From assembly GCA_964020085.1 (NCBI GenBank), contig OZ026597.1, positions 27,353,448 through 27,417,447 on the forward strand: a stretch of 64,000 nucleotides of DNA, written 5' to 3'. This stretch comes from Micromussa lordhowensis. Taxonomy: Eukaryota > Cnidaria > Anthozoa > Scleractinia > Lobophylliidae. Under the pieces are notes generated by a model that was not told the origin of the DNA, did not search any database, and was given only the letters and a program-made list of their open reading frames with translations. The translations under genes were made by a program, and so were the position numbers. Each line of letters opens with the position of its first letter. Position 1 is the first letter of the stretch. Shown here piece by piece: positions 22,801 through 37,800 of the stretch.

Positions 22801-25800
22801 GAGGTAAGAGTGATGAAAGGCCTTGTGATAACTAAAAGAATCAAAAAGGTTATTTGTCACTGTAAATAAAAACTGCCCTTGGATGTAGGAAAAAGGATTT
22901 GCATTTTACCAGTCTCCTAGTACATCATCAAGTTGTGGTTGTTGGTGGACATAGAAAGTCCAGGTACAAATGAAAACCAAGGCCTGTTTGACTGCCATGA
23001 AGGCTGAAAGGAATGTGTTCGTACTTCCTGTTTGTATTTGGCTTGTCTTTCTGAAGTGTTAACATTACTAAATGACATATTCTGATCAAAACAGCTGGTG
23101 CGATTGAGCCACATGTTTTTGCAGAATCAGATGTATTACAGAGCATCAGCTGTTGACAAAATGAGAATTGAGCTTGCAATGATTTCATTCCTGGAGAATA
23201 CTATATCATCCCAGATGGTGGACCAAAATAATGATTTAATCACAAAAGAAAGCTGCAAGTCTTTCTCCGTTTTCTAAAAGTTCCAAATGGATGACAAGTG
23301 CTTAGAATGCAGGGAACTCAAAGTAAATTTAAGAAATGTTTTTCTGGTGGAGGCAAACTAAAAGTTTTTGTATTGATTTGGTTGTGCTTACAATTTTTTA
23401 GTCATCATGGAAGACCAGATGACTGCGAATATGGATCCCTGCATATAACTTGCAATTTCTACTAAGGTTACAGCTCTGTTCAAGCTGTGTGATATCAACA
23501 GCATTAACTGAGGTTTAATTGTTTTATTTTCTGTAGGAATTCGAAATTGTCCTGGGACCCAACAAAAAGGCTATGCCTGGTGGACCAGGAGCAAAAAGAG
23601 CCAAGAAGGGTGGTGTGACATCGGTTAAAATGGAGCACATTCCAGGTTATTATCGATGACATACTGTAGATTTGTGCTGAATTATTGTGTATCTTTTCCT
23701 CTGTAACGAAGAACTTGTAAATCAAGTGGTCAACAAACTTGGGTTCACCATTTGCTATTCATGTGCCTTAAAAAAACATCTAAGAACCTGATTATGAGTC
23801 ATTTGAATAAGGAAGAGACAATTATGTTGTAATTTGCTGTTATTTTATCAAACTGCAATTGCACATTTCATCATCTCATTTCAGTTGCTCCAGATAGTAC
23901 TCCAATGACAAGTTTGCCGTATGCCACTCCACCGGTGTCGGTAACTGCAACTACAGCACTTCCAACGCCTGTGGATGCAACTACTGTGCTACCTTCCCCT
24001 AGTATTTTGGCTGCTCCTGCTTTACCTTCGGCTGTTCAGCCCGCTAAGGTATGAAATTGTTCCTTCTGAAAGTACACTAGAAATCTGATTCTGTCAAATC
24101 TTTGGAAGCTCAGTTTGCTCTGGATATGTGCAAGAGAAATAAAGAACGAGGAAAATCAAATTATTCTAACACTTAAATTAATTGTCAGAGAGTGAAGACT
24201 GAAGGACTCGTAGTTCATCAAAAAAGCAAAGGCTAAGGAACATCTTATTACTTTGATTTCTTGTCCAGCTTTGAACTTAGTTACTAATGGAACTCTTCCA
24301 CGATATGGCGACCATTTTGAATTCTGTTGTTTCAAATAGCTGTTATGGGATGTTCAGGGGGGGAAATTAGTATGTATTTGTTCCCTGAGCATCCCATAAT
24401 CACTATTTTGAAACAATAGTATTCAAAATGGTTGCTCTATTGCTGAAAAAAGTTCATTATCATTTAGACTATGAGCTGGAGTTTTCTATGAGCGAAAAGT
24501 CAACGAGACATAGCCAAGTTGACTATCGCTAATGGAAAATGAGGATGAGTAGTCTAATTGTTTAAGGTGATTCCTCAGTATTGCATTGTGTATCCCTGTG
24601 GTGCACAATTTTTGCATCATTAACTCACGTACGTGAGCGCGTGCATGTACACAACAAGCGCTAGGATTTCAAATTTCATTGGTAACACTTTTTCGGGTCC
24701 TTGACCAGTGATTGTGGGAAACCATTGGTAATGGAAATTTTTTGTGACAAAATTTCTGCTTGATTTGAACGCAAATAATAGAAAACGAAATAGTATTAGA
24801 GAATAGAGAAAGAAATGAAAGGAACACTTTTTATAAGCCTAAATGTACTCAGTGGCATGGATCTTGGCTAGTAAGTGACGGGATGTTTTCTGTAACAGTC
24901 TCAAAATCAGTACAAAATTACCTCTTCCTGATTGTTTTTTAATTATACAAAGTCAACTTTTGCACTTCTTCCCAGTCACCAGTGGATACTGTGTAAACTG
25001 ATGATCGCTGGGGTGAAAACCAACAATTGTAGCTGCTCTATATCAGCCATTGGTCTCCATCTATTGTAAAGTAGAACAGAAAAAGACTTTTCCGTGGCGA
25101 ATTAATTATTGGTTCCATTATTTCTAAATGATGGTAATGACACGGTACCGGAAATGATTGTTACTGTGAAACCCTAGGTCTTGCACAACGTAAAGAAAAA
25201 TTTAATTATTGATACATGTAATTTGTTAAGGGTGTATTACTTTCAATAAAAAAAGAATTCCCTCTAGCTAAGCTTCATAGCGAAATAAATGCTCTTTTTC
25301 TCTCAAATGAGCATTGTGACCTACATTTTTATTGCAGAAATTTGGCGTAAAAGTTATCCGTTTTAACTTAAATAGTTGAGAAAAAAATTGTTCAGAAGGA
25401 AAAAAAGATATAGCTAAAAGAGTGCATAAGTTTTGAGTCCATAAGCATTGTTCCAAGTGCCCGAGACTTTCTGCCCATCAAGATTTTTGTCAAGTATTAT
25501 TGCCTTTATAACCTTTTTTCCAGCTACCACAAAATGTAACATGAACTGATTAAGTAACGCACATAATCAGGCATAAACGGGGTACGATTCCCCCATCGCA
25601 TCTCTTGAGAGAGGATGGTGACCTACCCTTTTAATTGTATTTTTCGAAACAGTGCTTGGTATGGAACATTCAGGGAAAGTTTAAAAAAAAATTGTTTGGT
25701 AACATTCATTTCTGAGGAATCACCTTGAGAAGACATGCTAAAAGATTACAGCACAAAAAGTATTATTTTGTGTGTTTGTAAACCTAAAATTGACTCCTTT

Positions 25801-28800
25801 TCGGTTTCGAGAGCATTGCGTGCGCAATTGTCTATCAGGGCACAGGAATTGATGAGAACCAATCAGATTTGCGGATTTCCAATAGAACACAGCTGAGTGG
25901 GTACTAAACTAAATTGGTAAATCCAGTAACTTAGTTTTTAATGATCTCTGTTTGTAGGTCAAAAAGGGGGTAAAAAGAAAGGCTGATACTACGACTCCCA
26001 CAACCCCTGTTAGTGGAATGGGTGATCCGATGCCCTCTGTCAAGGCTAAGGCGGCTAAAATACCAACTCGAAGAGAGTCAACTAGAACGGTGAAAAAACC
26101 AAATAGAGATTTACCCGAAGAGCCACAAGTGGTAGGCAATATAAAAGTAAATAAGACAACTGATTTTTGTACATGTAGCTTGTTCTTTGTTATCTAGTAG
26201 AGTGTTGTTTCTATGCTGTATTTTCTCTCCACAGGTTTTTTGGGAATATTTACATTGTTGTTGGTGTGCAGGTCTAATGGTTATTGTCAATTTCTTGGTT
26301 TCCTGTTGCATATTCTACAGTACCGCTCAAATGTAAGTTACCACTGTCTCGCGAGACACTTCTCATTTCTCGCGAGACTCGTCTCAAGAGTCTCGAGAGA
26401 AACGAGACGTGTCTCGCGAGTGCATGGGAAGTACCAATACGTGAAAGGTTTTATTCGCACTTGTTAACATAAAAACCACGCTTTGATCTTGAAACCTTGA
26501 CTAACATTTCATTCAAACTTGTGAACAAGCGACACCATGCTTTGATCATGAAACCTCAACTCAGACTAACATTTTATTCAAACTTGTAAACATGCGAAAC
26601 CATGCTTTGATCATGAAACCTCAACCAACATTTTATTCAAACTTGTAAACAGGCAAAACCACGCATCGATCATGAAACCGCGACTAACATTTTATTCAAA
26701 CTTGATTAAAACTCCTGTCTTCAAAGATAAAGTGTTTTGGCGTTTGAATGAACGATTTATGCCAAATAGAACGGGAGATATTTTTCGTGTTTCCGTGACG
26801 TTTCGGACAACAATAAAGTTCATTACGCTACCGACTTGTCATCTTATGCTGCTAAACAAAACTTTCCCTGGCAGAAAAATCTGAAATTAATGCAAACAGC
26901 GCATCTCGGAAACATTGATTAAAACTCCTGTCTTCAAAGATATAGTATTTTTGCGTTTGAATGAACGTTTTATGCCAAATAGAACCGGAGATATTTTTAG
27001 TGTTTACCTTCACGCGTGGGAAAGTTCATTACGTTATCGACTCGTTGTCTCCTACCCTAGACGAAAATCTTTCCGTGACAGAAAAAAATTGAAACTATTG
27101 CAAATGGCGCATCTCAGAAACCTTGATTTAAACTCCTGTCGTCAAAGATATATGTTTTTTAATTGGCATTTGAATGAACGATTTGTACCATATAGAACCC
27201 GGAGATATAATTTTTTTAATAATTTCCGTGACACTTTGACTCCATTTACAAGCGTGTTGAAAGTCGGAACATTTTTCTCCTACACAAAATTTAGTGTTTG
27301 TTTGAGTTAGCGGTTATTGGAGAGCAAACAAATGTAGGCAACTGAATTATGAGTAAATGATATCTAGTGCCAAAATACTCACAGTATCAGGATTGAAAAA
27401 TTAGAGAAAACAAGATTCGCAAAATCAACTCTTTGCCCTCGTGTTCGCATGAATTGAAATGCATGTAACTCTTCTTATACATGTAGTTTATGCAGATATA
27501 AAAACCGATGCATATCTTATGTTGGACGGTCGATTTGCCAACAAACTGCAGAGCAGCAACCCTTACACATGTCCGGTTTCTTACACATACAGTAATAATG
27601 CCATACTAGACGCTTCGGTGATTCTCGAGAGAAACAAGATGCGTCTCCCGCGAGAAACAAGACGAGAGGTGGTAACTTACCGTTGAGCGGTACTGTAATA
27701 ATAACAATAATTAACAATTAATTATCATGAGCCCAAAATTGAACTTTTAACAAGTAATCCCTTACCATTCACCAGAGGTGCTGGTTTTCATAATTATGCA
27801 GTTATCTCCAGTCTTGGTATGCTTTCAATGTACAAGTGACACGTTCATTACTACAATGCAGATAGCAGTCTTGGCTCTAATTATATTTGTAATTCAGGAT
27901 ATCATCTTTATTTTAGTCGCGTGGCAAAAAGAAACCATTATCTGAGCAGCTTAAATACTGCAGCAACATTCTAAAGGAACTGTTTTCCAAGAAACACGCT
28001 GTAAGTGAACAAAACATTGTCATTCTTATTTAAATTGAACAAGTTTGAATTAACAAGGTCAAAATTGACTTGAAGATGGCTTAATACATTGTACTTTTGG
28101 ATTCTCTATAATCATAAAGGTTTTTCTTCTTATTAACTGCATGTCTTCAATTGTAGCTTAATTGTACAGCTAAATATATCAAATGGTCTGCAAATAAGTC
28201 AAAAAGTAGAGAACAGCTTTTCTCTGTTGAGACTAAACAATATTCCTGCTATTGACTGGAGTTCATAAGTTTATGTGATTGGCTAACTCGAGAATTCATG
28301 AATGACCTTTGCAACAAGCACAACCAAAATAAACTAAAATTCTCAGTACACAGATAAGCACTTGTACCAATTAAACTGGTGACCATAAGCTTGATAATTT
28401 TTTTTTTAATTTTTGATTTATTTAATGAACTGTTTGATGACTTATTTTAGGCATATGCATGGCCATTTTTCAAGCCTGTTGATGCTTCTACTCTTGGATT
28501 ACATGATTACCACGATATAATTAAGCAGCCAATGGACATGGGCACAATAAAAGTAAGGAAATTCTATTGAATTACTTATTATAAAATAACTGAGCTACTA
28601 CACCCACTCCCATTGGTTGATAGGTGTGTTTAAATGAGAGTATGTGAACATGATTTTGACATTTTACATGTGTGTGTAATTTTGACAATTATAAAAGCAA
28701 TAGAGCGCTTTTTTCTGTGTTTACACAGCCTAATCTAAACATTCAGGGGGCTGGGAGAATTCTCGAAAGTTACGCAATCTCGGGTTTGCATAACTGTCTT

Positions 28801-31800
28801 GAATGCCCCCAACCCTCCCGTGTTTAGATGAGGCTATGTAATCACAGAAAAAAGTACTCTATTGCTTAATTCCATTTCTGTTTTTGCATTGTTCAAATTG
28901 TGTCACTCCTTTTTTTTAAGTTGATGAGTTCCAGAGCTTATTTTACAAATTCATCAACAGATAAAAATGGATGCAAGAGAGTATAATTCTTCATCTGAAT
29001 TTGCTGCTGATGTGCGGCTCATGTTCAGTAACTGTTATAGATACAATCCTCCTGACCATGATGTTGTTAAAATGGCAAGACAACTGCAGGTTTGTGACAA
29101 CTCTTCATGTTGTTTTGAATTTGAAAATGTTCCCTGCAACATTCCTTGAATGTTTGATTTCATATAGGAAGCTGAGGATGGTTTTCAAAACTAAATAAGT
29201 GAAATTGCAAATCACTTTCAGATATTTAATGTCTCCTCTTTGTTGATTCCAGAGACCTCATTATTAAAATAGCTTGTTTAATATAGGTGCTTCTTTATTC
29301 TACCATTTAATATCATGCAAACTCTGGAGGTGGAACCCAAATATTAACCTAGGGTGATTGCATTAAAATTGCTACCCAAAGCCCATTACCCACTTGTCAC
29401 AGCAGCAACAAATGAACTTCCCAGATGAGACCCATTGTACCCTTTGAAGTTACCTTCTTTGTTCCCTGTGAAGTCTTTATGATGATGGCAGTGTAAAATG
29501 GAGCTGTTGTTGAGAACTACCCTTGCATGTTATGAAAGGCACAGGGACACCTTTAATTAATGGGGTTTCACTAGTCTGTCACAGCCATCTCTCTGAACTG
29601 TTGTAAGAACTGCAGAGAGGATGATAGGTACTCGAATACGGCTGTAGATTAACTGATTTTATTTTGTTTCATTTTGGTCTTTGCAGTAAAATCAGTTCCT
29701 CTTTTGTCTGTTAATAGGATGTGTTCGAAATGAAATTTGCCAAAATGCCTGAGGAACCTGAACTTCCTCCTCCGCCAATGACAGAACCTCCTGAACCAGA
29801 ACCAGAGTCTGCAGCAACTCCACCATCATCGTCACCAGCATCTGAAGACAATGAAGCCGACAGAGCTGAACAGCTTTCCCAGCTTCAACAACAGGTACTA
29901 AGCTGTTTGCTCAGTTTGCAATGTTTACATATCAGTTTTCAGCACAAACAAACAAAAGTTATGCTTTTAATGAAATAATTTACTTGATATTGATTAAACC
30001 TTTATAAATGTAAAGTACTGGTAAGGTTAATCCTGCTTGATCTACTGGCCCTAGTTGTCCAAAGGCTGGATAATGCCATCCGTTGGATAGTGATATATCT
30101 GGCCCGGGTTGTTCGAAAGGTGGATAACGCTATCCACTGGATAAAACACTATCCTGTGGATAGCTAATTTTGTTTTGTTAACACTTAAACACTGGATGGC
30201 AGTTGTTGGATAGCTTCATCCACCTTTCAAATAACCTGGGCTGTGAAGTTTAGCAGTTAAATTCTTAGCACTGTCAGCTTTTAGTTGGATTAGGGTAAAT
30301 GGTGAGATACTGCAGATCTTAGTAGGTAACCATGTTTCAAGGTGAGAATGTCTTCTTTTTAACAGCTCATATCAGTACATGAACAACTGAGCAAACTCAC
30401 TGGGGAAACTGTTATTGTGACAAACAAGACAAAGAAAAAACCGGAGAAAAAACCTCCAAAGAAAGAAACCAAACAGGTGGCCCCGCCGCAGCCGAAAAGT
30501 CAACCTAAACAGAAATCCACAGCCAAGGCTCAAGCAGTCCAAGCTCAACCAAAGCCAGAAAAGCCAGCTAAGAAACAGTCAGCATCAAAAAGATCTGCAA
30601 ATAGCAAGTAAGTTGAACTGGTTTCTGTAACATTTGGATTAGGTAAGAGTGGGTCAAACAGACGTTTGCCTGGTTGCTTATACTCACATTTTGGTTGATT
30701 TGGAAAATAGGATGGCTGCTAAAAAGAAAACATTAGAAGTGGATAGTGATGATGAAGAAGACACTGCAAGACCCATGACATACGATGAAAAAAGACAGCT
30801 TAGCCTTGATATAAACAAGCTTCCAGGTTGGTCAAAGTCATTATTTTACTTTTATTTTGTCAATAATAAAAATAAATAACAAAATTATTACTTAACTCAT
30901 GCAAATTAACATTAAAATATCATTAAATGCGCATTACACAAGTCTAAAACACTATAAATCTATAAAAGCTGATGGGTTGCCCTTTAAGACAAAGACACAA
31001 ATTTACTGATTACCAAAATTTTTATCCTAAGACACAAAATTTACCCATTACCAAAGTTACTGCTGTGCACCAAGGATTAATAAAATTCTATTTTTTTTTT
31101 TTCACATGCAAAGTGATTAACCTGGTGTAAATGGGGAGCTTATACTATGATCCATAAAATAATTACAACATCCTTATTTTGTAGTTTTGACTTTAGACCT
31201 TTTTTCTTTTGTAAACTAGGAGACAAGTTAGGACGAGTAGTGAACATCATCCAATCCAGGGAACCTGGTCTGAGGGATTCAAACCCAGATGAAATAGAAA
31301 TAGACTTTGAAACGCTCAAACCATCGACACTGAGGGAATTGGAAAAATATGTTCAGCAGTGTTTGAGAAAAAAGGTTAAACCTCAAACAAAGAAGGCCAA
31401 GAATGCTGAAGAACGAGAAATGGAGCAAGCGAAAAAGAAAGAAGAGCTTGAAAGACGACTTCAGGTATGTAGTAATAGAACTTTGAGTAATGATGTTGGT
31501 GAGGGTATCGCAATGATTGTTGCGTAAAATGATGAACTGTTCATGTTATGTATGTAAGTTGTTTAATGATGTAAGTTAGATGTGCTAGCTGCAATACAGG
31601 GGTTCGGCTGACCGCGTGACTCCTTTTCCTCATCAAGGATGTAAGTGGCAAGCTTGGAGGCACAGGGCAAAAGAAACAGACCAAGAAAGGTGAGCGGGCC
31701 TTTATTTTAAAATCAGTCTGACCTGCCCCAAAGTGACAAACCTGTGGTCACTGCACTCATAAAATATGCTAACTTTGGTGTATATCACAGACTGATACTG

Positions 31801-34800
31801 AACCTTAATTTGTACAGTAGTTTTCAAAAGGAATTGAATGGAAAATGATATGCATGCATGGTTGAAAATCTCGAGAATGTTTGGAAGAAATTAAAAGTTT
31901 ATGTAAACATGAGCTAAAGGTAAGGGTTTATGTTGACCTGCACTTTTGAGTTCTCTCAAACTTTCTCAACTGTTGGCTCAGGCTATGTAACTAGAAGCAA
32001 CCAGTATACATTGATGTTCTTTTCACTCTTATACATCAGTTTGCTTGCTTTGGCAGCTCATACAGTGCTTCCCCCTTTCTAATTAATGTCTCCACAATAA
32101 TGTCCTACCAACTGAAACCACATCCTTCCTTGCATGCAGGCTTTTAGCCAGGATTTGCAAAGTTTGCGTCCAGAATGTGCTACAGGGCCTACTCAAATGA
32201 TTCATGAGGCAATTTATAAGGCAACATATGAAAAAGAAAACAATTTTCTTTTATAAGTGGCCATCCACAGGATGCCTGCACACCCATCTGGCTAAATGCC
32301 TGCTTGCATGGGTGCCATTGTCTTCAAAAACAAGTAATTTTATGTGTAGTAAAGATACCAAATAGTCATTCTTGGTTAGAACATATTCTAAAAATGTTGT
32401 CCTGTTTGCATTTTCAGATTCACAACGCGCTGATCATTCTGTAGTAGATGTTGTAGGCAGTGAGCCTCGGCCATCAAGACTAAGTGAAAGCAGCAGTAGT
32501 AGTGGTAGTGGAACAAGCAGTAGTTCGGATTCAAGTTCAAGCTCTGGCTCATCTAGTTCAGCAAGCAGCTCTGACTCAGAATCAGGTAGTGAAGAGTAAA
32601 GACTTGCGGCAACAGCTACAAAAAAATAGGCTGAAAAGGAGTTGCACATTTATTAGTTAGGAAAATTATAGCTGTTTTCGATCATGACGATAGGGATGTC
32701 GAGCTGAAATCTTTGTCCACATGATTTTTTTAGTGTAAATAATGTACAGTGGGTCCTTGCAATGTCGTTGCAAGTTGCTGAATAAATCGTTCATTAACTG
32801 TTTAAAAGTGTTTTAGTAGATAGGTTCACAATTAACCAAGTTAAACATGACCATAACTACTTACATCTGTAAAACGTTGCTAATGCAAGTTCGTCATAAC
32901 ATATCAGGAAAAGCTTTTCCAATCCCCATAAATATGAACTCAGAGCTGACTGGACTCTTGCTATCGTCGAATTCGTGACACATTTGAATGGCTGCCAGGC
33001 AGTGCATTTGTAACTCTTTTTTGTGTTCTACAAATATAATTAGCAAAATAAATTTGTATTTTACCATGTTGGATTGTTTGTCATTTGTACAGTTTTATAG
33101 AAACTTTTAACCCCAGGTCAGGTGGATCTAATTTGGTTTCTTATTCGACAGAGTCTGGTGGTGTGAGCCACAAGACTTCTCACAGTACTGGAAAGGTACT
33201 TATAATTTCATTCACTCCTTTGGCATTAACCTTTCCCCTCCTTGTCTTTCAACTCCTTAATCTACACGTTAGCCACTCTCACACACTTTTAAAAAAGAAG
33301 CCATTTTATTTTGTGCTCTGTGTTCCATGTTACATTGCATTTCTCTTAAGTTGCACATTTGCTAAAACAGTTTCACTTGAAAAGAAAAAGATTTAGAAAG
33401 GTTTTCAGAATTGGAGAGCATTAAGATTGATTGTACTTTGAAGCTCAATACAAACGCTTACACTATTGAAAAGTTTAAGAAATCATCTGTTCATTTCTGA
33501 AACACTTCCTTCACAACCTCACATTTCTTCTGACTTGGCTGTTTGATACTAATGAGTCAGATCTCATTCTGTTCCTCCTGACATTGCCAGAACAAGTCTG
33601 CTGGTCACACATCCAAGGCGACACCAACGCCGTCCAAACCAGTAGCAAGTCATGTGACCCAGCCTGGTATGTCTGCTTCCCCACTTTTACGTTTTTTTAG
33701 TTCACAAATCTACCATTTCTTTTGAATCCCAGAACCTCTCTGGAGAAAAATACACTCCTCTTAAAACCCATGTGTTTGTTCCATTCCAGTTATCTACCAG
33801 AACTAAAGCTGCTGGTTTTGTTTAATGTCCCTTGCTACCTTTCCAGTATTTTTTCAAAAGAAATGGTCGATTTGAAATACCTCCTTGTTTTGTTTTAAGA
33901 TTTGGTTGACATTAATATAGTGTTGAAGACGAGAACCTTAAATCAGTGTTGATTTGTATTCAAATGTTTTTCTTTTGGGCATGTTATCCTTTTTCAAACT
34001 CGGAAGTAAAATTAAAGTCATACTGCTAGCTTTTCTCTGAACTTTCGTTGACAGCATGTCCCCAAGCGTGCAGCATAGTAAGCTGAATCTGTTTTATTCA
34101 CAAAGTCGAGTTCAACTGCTCACCAACACTTCAATTGTAATAACCAGTTGATGTTGTTAGCAACAGGAAAAAAGAAAGAAATGCATACTCCTGAAGAGTG
34201 TTCTTGTGAAGTTGTTAAAAACTACATCTGTGCCCTTCGAGCCTATGGGTGTTCTAGACCTAACATTATCTCAATACAATGCTGATACATATACACTTTA
34301 AAGCAGAGAGGTGGTGACAAAAAAGCAAATACCATCTTGACTACTCCAAGATCCTTACAACTGACATTAAAATAGGTGTATGGCAATCAGTTTGGAGTGG
34401 TATTTACTCAATTGTCCTTAAAAACTCGCTTGTATGAACATCAAAAGCTTCCGTATGTCAACTTTGGTGCAAATCAGTGTTAAAGTAAGACAAACAATCT
34501 TGCATAGCAATGTAATTTTTTTTCAAAACTCTATTACAAGAATTGCCAAGGTTTTCTTTGAGGAACTCTAATTTAGGAAACATTTTCTTTTGAGTCGGAC
34601 TCCAACCCATGTTTTTTAATTTATCCTTATTGTAAGCTAGGCTTGTACACAGAGGCTTTGTTACCCTTGATTAGCAGTTGGGAGCAAGTGGCCCTGGAAA
34701 GTTGTGATTGGAAGTCTGAAATTATTAGACTTCTGGTTGAATTGCACATGCTTAGCCAAAAAACATGTGGCTCAATTGACCCAATGTTTTACTTCCGCTC

Positions 34801-37800
34801 ACTCGTTTTTGAAACCAACCAAAATTGATCCTGTAACCAAACTCTGAGTGTTGCTCATTTCAAAGAAGAGGTCTTTAGGCCAGAATAAGTTGTCTTGCTC
34901 CCAAACTGCCTTCTCACCTACCAAATAAAATTAACATCTTTGTGCCAGCTGTTTAAACAAGTTGTCACCCTTTCCCCTCCATTTTTCCATTTTTTCTTTT
35001 CCCCTCGACTGACTTTGTTTTTCTTGTTTGGTTTTTATACCCTTGTGTGTGAGGAATTGTAAAGATGTCCAGTGAATCATTTTTTTGAAACAGCTGGTTC
35101 GAGTACTTTCAAAATATGGGTTTCTCTTTTTCTTCTCACAAAGTACATTGTGGGTGAAGTAGTGAAGCTTGTGCCAGCTTCTTTTCATGTCCTTATCTGG
35201 GATACGTACAGAACTTTGGATCAACATTGTGATCACTGTATATATTTGTTGATGTAATCAACATCAATTAGGCACCTTCTAAAATGGACTGCTTTGCATA
35301 GACTTGAGATATGATGACTGGAACCCTTAAAAATAACTGTTCAGGATTGCATTGTCACAATGGCATGAACCATGGTGCCACGGAAAGTAAATGAAATAAT
35401 TCTTACAGGAATCAGTCAATTGGGCAATATGCTATAATCTGTAGTTTTGAGTGCGACATAAATAAACAAAAAGTCTACTCACTTTGCATTCTAAACAAAA
35501 GAATGATAAGAATGATTTGGCTAAGTGATACCCATCTTTTCTGGAAAAGTTTATATTTAGTATTCTATGGCAATAGGCATTACATTCCCCTTTTGTACCA
35601 AAAATGACTGAATAACCTCGAAGCATAAATTAACAATTGACCATGATTATCTTGTCAGTACAGTGATAATTTATGGTTTGAAGTTTTCCTGTCAGTTATC
35701 TCGTCTGTAAATGGAGGTTTTTAAGAGATCATTTCATGAATTACTGTGATCATGTTATCACTGACACAAAAATTCATGTTTTTGTGCATGGGTTTAGAAT
35801 TTTTTAGAAAGCACCTTTTACTTCCTCCTTGTTGTTTGTCAAAGCACTAACAATTTCTTTAATGAAACAGTGTGGTGCAATGCAAAGTGGGACTTCTGAA
35901 GTTCAGCTTTCCATAGCTGCCAAGCATTTTTCATTTGTGAAACTTTGATCTCCGATTGTTACCGAGTAGAAAGCTCCCTAAAGAATCTGAAAAGCAGATT
36001 GATCTGTCCTTCATATCTTATAATAATTGTACCTTATTCTTGAGAAATATATAATAGTTCTCTAAGTTCCACAATAAAAGTGTGAGTTTCCTTACTGATT
36101 GTCACACATCTTTTAATGTCCATGATAAGGATTTGGCGGCACATCACACTATTACCATTTTGAAAGTTACACTTCTTTTCATCACCTTTCTGCTATTCAA
36201 TTAATGCTGCTCAATATTATAACGAGAAATTCTCTTGGGACCTGTTAGCCTGGGAGTCTCAAGCCTATTTCTTACTGCTCTAGTTGTGCCACCCCCCAAG
36301 CCTACTCCAGTGCCAAAGCCTCAGGAGAAACCTGCTGTTGGCAGTGTTGTGTCAACCACTTCTCCACCTACTCCAGCGACAAGTCATCCCCCTGCAGCAA
36401 CTGTGGCACCACCTAAACCTTCTAGAGTTGCTCCATCAAGCACTCCTTCAGCACCGTCAAAGTTGACAACAAAACCTGCAGTTTCCACAGCACACAAGCC
36501 GACACCCACCAGCACCACCACAACACCCAAGCAGGCAGTCTCATCATTTGCAAGGACAACAGTGACAACAAAGGCTACTGCACCAGCCACACCAGTCAGT
36601 ACCACAACAGCTTCTGGGCTGCTCAAGGATAGAGCACCAACTGCTGCTGCCGCTGGTGCTGTAGCAGAAAAAAAATCATCAACTACTTCACGATCAGGTG
36701 CTTTCCTGCTTTCAATTTTATCCTGATTTTCACAAGTGCTCTGCCATCCTTTTGAAAATAAAGAATACATGTTTTTTTTGGCCTGGATTTTAGCAGCCTT
36801 CTCAAGTCATTTTCACTGAGTTTATAACTTTGTTTCTAATGACATCTTTACCCTTTACCTAAGAGGATGGGCAATCTACAGATGCTAATCTAATGCAAAT
36901 GAATCCCCCATACTTCAGTAGCACCCAATGAGCTCATCATTCATCAAAATTTACCCATTCACTTGCAGCAAGAAACACAGTGATATTTAGGGTGCATTTT
37001 ACTCGTACTCGCAAATGTTAATCATTACTTCCCTTCCTTGGTGTTCACAGGATCTAGTGGTTTGACATTTACTGTAGGAGAGTTGCCAGGTTCTCTTGCT
37101 TCTATTGGTAAGTTTCCAAATATATTTTTTTTCTTTCCAGACCAATTTTCTTTTACACTTTCCTTCAAACATGAAGAATTTTCCTTGAGGAATGAGGTTA
37201 AAGTGCCCATATTGTCAATTTTTTTATTTTCTTATCTGATTTTATGTATCACCCAATGAACTTCTGCAAAAGAAAAATTCAATTTGCATAAAATGCAATC
37301 TTGTTTAGAAGTTTTAAAATCGTTCAAATTTGTCGCCATTTTGGTCCACCATTTGCACCAGCCTTCCCTTTGTTTTGATTAAGGAATGCATGACTTCAGG
37401 CTTGACTCATCTCGCTTGTTTTACCTCTGAAAATGTGAGTTAGTAGCTCATACAAAATGCTGGAAAGCTGCATTTTGCATGGACTACAAAGCTAAATTTA
37501 CAGACGTAAAACACATGAGATAAAGTCAAGCCTGAACTCGCACGTTCCTAAATCTACATCACAATTCTGAGCATGTCGATGCTGTGATCAGCGGCACAGG
37601 TCGACCGCAAGAAAATAGGATTTTCAGGTTTTTAAAACTTCATAAAAAATTGCTTTTTATCCAAATGGAAAAAAATTTTCGCATCAGTTCATTGCATGAA
37701 ACATAGAATCAGATGGGAAAATAAAAATTTTGATGATATGGGCACTTTAAATGAGTTTCATTTTTTTTTTCTTTCTAGGGCAAAAGAATGAAAATCAAGC

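Noticed and set aside
32434..32649. Minus-strand Leu/Ser/Glu-rich ORF
   Set aside because: Antisense shadow of the Ser-rich BET short-form tail.
36384..36770. 128-codon minus-strand ORF opposite BET exon 18
   Set aside because: Antisense shadow of the Pro/Ala/Thr-rich BET exon; Val/Gly/Ala-rich only because of codon complementarity.
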